This document shows positions 12,624 to 15,615 of a stretch of DNA of 15,615 nucleotides, in pieces. Both the position numbers and the translations under genes were made by a program. Source of the DNA: Myxococcales bacterium (GTDB taxonomy: Bacteria > Myxococcota > Bradymonadia > UBA7976 > UBA1532); contig JAGQJJ010000019.1 of NCBI GenBank assembly GCA_020430675.1, positions 1 through 15,615 on the forward strand, in the 5' to 3' direction. Every line of letters starts with the position of its first letter. Within the stretch, counting starts at the first letter, position 1. The notes below the pieces were generated by a model. It had not been told where the DNA came from. It saw only the letters and a program-made list of their open reading frames with translations, and ran no database searches.

Positions 12624-14461
12624 AGGCGACCGCCATCGAGTTCGAGTGCACGCTCGACGGCGACTTCCAGTTCGTGGCGGTCGACGAACGGCTGTGCGCC
12701 TGGCTCGGGCGCAAGGCTGAGGCCCTGCTGGGGCAGCGGCTGAGCGCGTTGGCGCCCCCCGAGATGCAGTCGGTGGTGCTCGACTACGAGCGCGCGATGG
12801 CGGCAGGCGGGCGGCCGTGGCCGGTCGTTTTTGTCGCCCAGCGACAGGATGGCGTGCTGCGCTCGCTCGAACGCCTCGACGAGCCGCGGCCCGGCGGCGG
12901 TTATCGCGTGCGGCTGCGCACGACGGCCGGTGAAGCGGCGTCGGATTCGGCGTTGGCCGATGCCCAGGCGGCGCAGCAACAGGCCGAGACCTTCCTCAGC
13001 AGCATCATCGAGGCCATCGCCGATCCCATCTTCGTCAAAGACGACCAGCATCGCTTTGTGCTGCTCAACGGCCCGATGTGCGACTTTCTCGGCCACCCGC
13101 GCGAACGGCTGATCGGGCGCAGTGACTACGACTTCTTCCCCAAGGAGGAGGCCGATGTCTTCTGGCAGAAGGACGACGAAGTCTTTCGCGACGGCGGCGT
13201 GGTCATCAACGAAGAGCGCCTGACCGACGCGGCGGGCGTGCAGCATGTCATCGTCACCAAGAAGACGACGTTCACCGATGCGCGCGGCCGGCCGACGCTG
13301 GTCGGGGTCATCCGCGACATGACCGAGCAGGTGCTGGCGCTGGACGCGGCACGCGAGGCGGCGCGAGCGAAGTCGGTGTTTGTGGCGACGATGAGCCACG
13401 AGATTCGCACGCCGCTCAACGGGGTCATCGGCCTGGCCGACATGCTGCTGACTACCGCGCTCGACGAGCAGCAGCTCGAGTTTGCGCGGCTGATCAAGCG
13501 CTCGGGCACAGCGCTGCTCGGCGTGGTCAGCGACGTGCTTGACCTGGCCAAGATCGAGTCGGGCCGCCTGGAGTTGGAGGACGAAGCCTTCGACGTGCAG
13601 GCCCTGGCCCATGACTGCGCCGACCTGTTCCGCTTTGAGGCCGAGCGCCGGGGGCTGAAGCTCGGGGTGCATATCGCGCCCGACGCGCCGGCCGGCGCGC
13701 GCGGCGACGCGGGCCGCATCAAGCAGGTGCTGATGAACCTGCTGGCCAACGCGATCAAGTTCACCCCCGAGGGCAGCATCACCGTGCGGCTGGAGTCGGT
13801 CGAAGGCGGCGTGCGTTTCTCGGTCATCGACACCGGGATCGGGATCGACCCCGCCCACCGCAGCCGGCTCTTTGAGCCCTTCACCCAAGCCGATGCTTCG
13901 ACCGCGCGGCAGTTTGGTGGCTCGGGGCTGGGGCTGAGCATCTGCCACCATCTGTGCCGGGCGATGGGCGGCTCGATCGAGGTCGACGGCACGCCGGGCG
14001 GCGGTTCAACGTTCCGGTTCGACCTGCCGCTGGTCGTTCTGGCCAAGGCGCCGGTGGTTGAACCCGAGCGCGACAAGATCAGCTTTGACCTGCCGCGGCA
14101 TCGCGTGCTGCTGGTGGAAGACAATCTGGTCAACCAGCGGGTCGGCCGACGCATGCTCGAGATGCTCGGGCAGGAGGTCGATCTGGCCGAAGGCGGGCGC
14201 GCGGCGATCGGCGCGATGGAGCGCAGCCGCTATCACCTGGTGCTGATGGACTGCCATATGCCCGATCTCGATGGCTTCGAGACCACGCGCCGCATCCGCG
14301 CGGCCGGCGGCTGGCGCGGGCGCGTGCCGATCATCGCGCTGACGGCGGACGCGGTGGTGGGTACCCGGGAAGCCTGTGCCGAGGCGGGCATGAACGACTA
14401 CCTCAGCAAGCCCATCTCGCTGGCGCGGCTGGCGACGATGCTGGAGGAGTGGCTGACCTGA
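12620..14461 (+). CDS. PAS-PAS hybrid sensor histidine kinase with receiver domain
   Basis: A 613-residue protein with no signal peptide or membrane helix, so a soluble sensor. Start ATG 12620 follows GGAGGAG. Residues 5-98 are a degenerate PAS-like domain; a short helix (105-122) leads to a better PAS domain (123-240, FLSSIIEAIADPIFVKDDQH). The HisKA domain has MSHEIRTPLNG with His260. The HATPase domain has the N box LLANAIKF (Asn377), DTGIGID (404-410) and GGSGLGLS (433-440). A receiver domain from about 494 has Asp501, phospho-acceptor Asp544 in LMDCHMPD, Thr575 and Lys597 in YLSKP. All catalytic residues are present. It should autophosphorylate at His260 and pass phosphate to Asp544; an Hpt protein and final regulator must be encoded elsewhere. 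The 4-nt overlap with coaX suggests one transcript. The signal is unknown; the first PAS is too degenerate to predict a ligand. Confidence 0.95.
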   Translation: MKATAIEFECTLDGDFQFVAVDERLCAWLGRKAEALLGQRLSALAPPEMQSVVLDYERAMAAGGRPWPVVFVAQRQDGVLRSLERLDEPRPGGGYRVRLRTTAGEAASDSALADAQAAQQQAETFLSSIIEAIADPIFVKDDQHRFVLLNGPMCDFLGHPRERLIGRSDYDFFPKEEADVFWQKDDEVFRDGGVVINEERLTDAAGVQHVIVTKKTTFTDARGRPTLVGVIRDMTEQVLALDAAREAARAKSVFVATMSHEIRTPLNGVIGLADMLLTTALDEQQLEFARLIKRSGTALLGVVSDVLDLAKIESGRLELEDEAFDVQALAHDCADLFRFEAERRGLKLGVHIAPDAPAGARGDAGRIKQVLMNLLANAIKFTPEGSITVRLESVEGGVRFSVIDTGIGIDPAHRSRLFEPFTQADASTARQFGGSGLGLSICHHLCRAMGGSIEVDGTPGGGSTFRFDLPLVVLAKAPVVEPERDKISFDLPRHRVLLVEDNLVNQRVGRRMLEMLGQEVDLAEGGRAAIGAMERSRYHLVLMDCHMPDLDGFETTRRIRAAGGWRGRVPIIALTADAVVGTREACAEAGMNDYLSKPISLARLATMLEEWLT

Positions 14462-14491
14462 TCGCGGCGCGCGGCGCGCGACTTGTTGGCC
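14462..14491. terminator. Short GC-rich inverted repeat between convergent genes
   Basis: Thirty bases separate the kinase stop from the stop of the convergent PEGA gene. TCGCG (14462-14466) and CGCGA (14477-14481) can pair, with more GC pairing possible inside, followed by CTTGTTGG. It is a possible weak bidirectional terminator; there is no real U-tract. Confidence 0.22.
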
Positions 14492-15615
14492 CTACCAGTC
14501 GAAGTGACCGACCAGCCCGGGGCCGTCGGCGTCGATGGTCGGCGCGATCGCGGCGGTGCCGCCGCTCATGTTGACCGTGGGCACATCGAAGATCCACAGC
14601 AGGATGCCGCCGGCGGCAAAGACGCCCGCCGAGATGCCCAGGCCGTAGGTGACCTCAAGGCGGTTGCTGCGGTCCTTGGTCAGCGAGTCGTAACGGCGCG
14701 CGTCGCTGATGCTGAGCCCTTCGCGCTTGTACTGGTCGTACAGCGCGTTTGCGTCGTTCTCCGATTGCAGCGCGAGGCCCCAGGCGACGCCCGCGCCCAC
14801 CAGCATGGCGCCGGCGGTGGCCATCAGCACATAGGCACCGACGCGCTGGTTGGTGACCTCGAGCGAAGCGTCGACCGCGATGTCGGCGTTGCGCTCGATG
14901 TCGACGTCGCGCACGTAGGGTTCGTGGCCGCGGGCCGTCACCGCCACGTCGTGGGCGCCGGGGCGCACCTCGACTGGGGCGCGCAGCGGCGCCAGGCCGA
15001 CCGCCCGGCCATCGACCAACACCGTCGCGCCTTCGGGCGCGCGGATCGTGAGGCGGCCGGGCACCGGATCCAACTCAACGTTGAGGGCCACGGTCGAACC
15101 GGCCACCGCGACCGTATCAATGGTCTTGGCGATGTATTCGGGGGCGTCGAGCGAGACTTTGTGGTTGCCCGGCTGGACCTCGAACGTGGCGGGGATCGGC
15201 GTCGGATCGCCCTCATCGATGCGCGCGGTGGCGCCCTCGATGCTGGTGGCGACGATCAGCCGCGCCACCTTGCTGCGCGCTTCATCGCCGCCGCCCTCGT
15301 TTTCGAGGCGGTCGAGGATGGGCACGAGCTGGGAGAGGTGCTGCACCGCGTGGTCGCGGCGACCGCCCGATTGCACGCTCTCGGTGTACTCGCGATAGAG
15401 CGCGACGGCGCGTTCAAGGTGCTCGACCTTGCCGTCGACGAAGTATTGCAAGCGATAGGCCTGGGCGGCCGAGAAGATGACCGCCGGGTGCGAGGCGAGG
15501 CGCAGCGCCTCTTCAAAGGCGCCGATCGCGACCAGATAGCGGCCCTGGCGATAGGCGTCGCCGCCAGCCCGATAGAGGCTCTTGGCCCGCTCGATGTCTT
15601 CGGGGCTGGCCTTTG
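14492..15615 (-). CDS. TPR-PEGA domain membrane protein, N-terminus outside window
   Basis: The frame is open from the right edge of the window to TAG at 14494-14492, leaving 374 visible residues; the true start lies upstream. The TTG at 15451 is not a start, because a good TPR is encoded before it: SLYRAGGDAYRQGRYLVAIG, then AFEEALRLASHPAVIFSAAQ. After helical repeats come two PEGA-type beta domains: one around IEGATARIDEGDPTPIPATF, the second around APEGATVLVDGRAVGLAPLR. Two hydrophobic helices follow (VGAYVLMATAGAMLVGAGVA; YGLGISAGVFAAGGILLWIF), separated by a charged loop rich in Asp, Tyr and Arg. In Myxococcota such proteins are usually envelope proteins with a signal peptide and periplasmic TPR/PEGA parts; PEGA is thought to bind surface glycans or protein. 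Function unknown. It is convergent with the histidine kinase gene. Confidence 0.88.
   Translation of the reverse strand, partial: KASPEDIERAKSLYRAGGDAYRQGRYLVAIGAFEEALRLASHPAVIFSAAQAYRLQYFVDGKVEHLERAVALYREYTESVQSGGRRDHAVQHLSQLVPILDRLENEGGGDEARSKVARLIVATSIEGATARIDEGDPTPIPATFEVQPGNHKVSLDAPEYIAKTIDTVAVAGSTVALNVELDPVPGRLTIRAPEGATVLVDGRAVGLAPLRAPVEVRPGAHDVAVTARGHEPYVRDVDIERNADIAVDASLEVTNQRVGAYVLMATAGAMLVGAGVAWGLALQSENDANALYDQYKREGLSISDARRYDSLTKDRSNRLEVTYGLGISAGVFAAGGILLWIFDVPTVNMSGGTAAIAPTIDADGPGLVGHFDW

Noticed and set aside
12509..13951. A 480-codon minus-strand frame
   Set aside because: It is antisense to coaX and the histidine kinase, both with complete catalytic motifs; no supporting signal.
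14492..15451. Start of the TPR-PEGA gene at TTG 15451
   Set aside because: The same frame continues to the window edge and encodes a good tetratricopeptide repeat, so the visible gene is truncated at its 5' end.

Overview
The window is very G+C-rich and codes almost end to end. Its genes look like those of a Myxococcota (deltaproteobacterial) genome, probably from the Polyangia/Bradymonadia side rather than a classical Myxococcus. The argument is the style of the proteins. Several are predicted lipoproteins whose lipidated Cys is followed by a low-complexity linker (Gly-Gly-Glu/Gln/Met repeats, or Asp-Ala-Ala-Pro runs) and then Cys-rich modules, including DUF4215-type CGDG...CDDG repeats. There is also a TPR-PEGA protein of the kind common in that phylum. 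The species is not identifiable from this sequence alone.

Layout. Bases 1-434 (minus) are the N-terminal part of an alpha/beta hydrolase. It is divergent from a plus-strand lipoprotein (550-1473) that joins a cofactor-less sulfite-oxidase-like domain to a cytochrome c domain. The next block, 10531 down to 1474, is six minus-strand genes that probably form one operon, read in this order: a large lipoprotein with a beta-propeller and a di-heme peroxidase-like domain; a cytochrome c-NnrU membrane fusion; a small DUF4215 lipoprotein; a 690-residue Cys-rich lipoprotein; an HSDL2-like short-chain dehydrogenase; and a serine beta-lactamase-like lipoprotein. Three of the five junctions overlap by 1, 14 and 4 nt. 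The other two have gaps of 81 and 83 nt, each with a small GC hairpin.

A LysR-family regulator (10631-11527, plus) diverges from the head of this operon across a 99-nt gap and is its natural candidate regulator. Downstream is a non-coding gap filled by a large imperfect inverted repeat (11549-11770) that looks like a MITE-type element or a long structured hairpin. Then follow coaX (type III pantothenate kinase) and, overlapping it by ATGA, a soluble PAS-PAS hybrid histidine kinase. The right edge carries a minus-strand TPR-PEGA membrane protein whose N-terminus is outside the window.

How the genes may work together (inference). The left two thirds look like an envelope redox island. Three proteins carry c-type heme motifs (four CXXCH in total); two of them are lipoproteins and the third is membrane-embedded. 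Around them sit Cys-rich lipoproteins that are probably exposed at the surface. No known pathway with this gene order comes to mind, so the operon is the best candidate in the window for an undescribed system.
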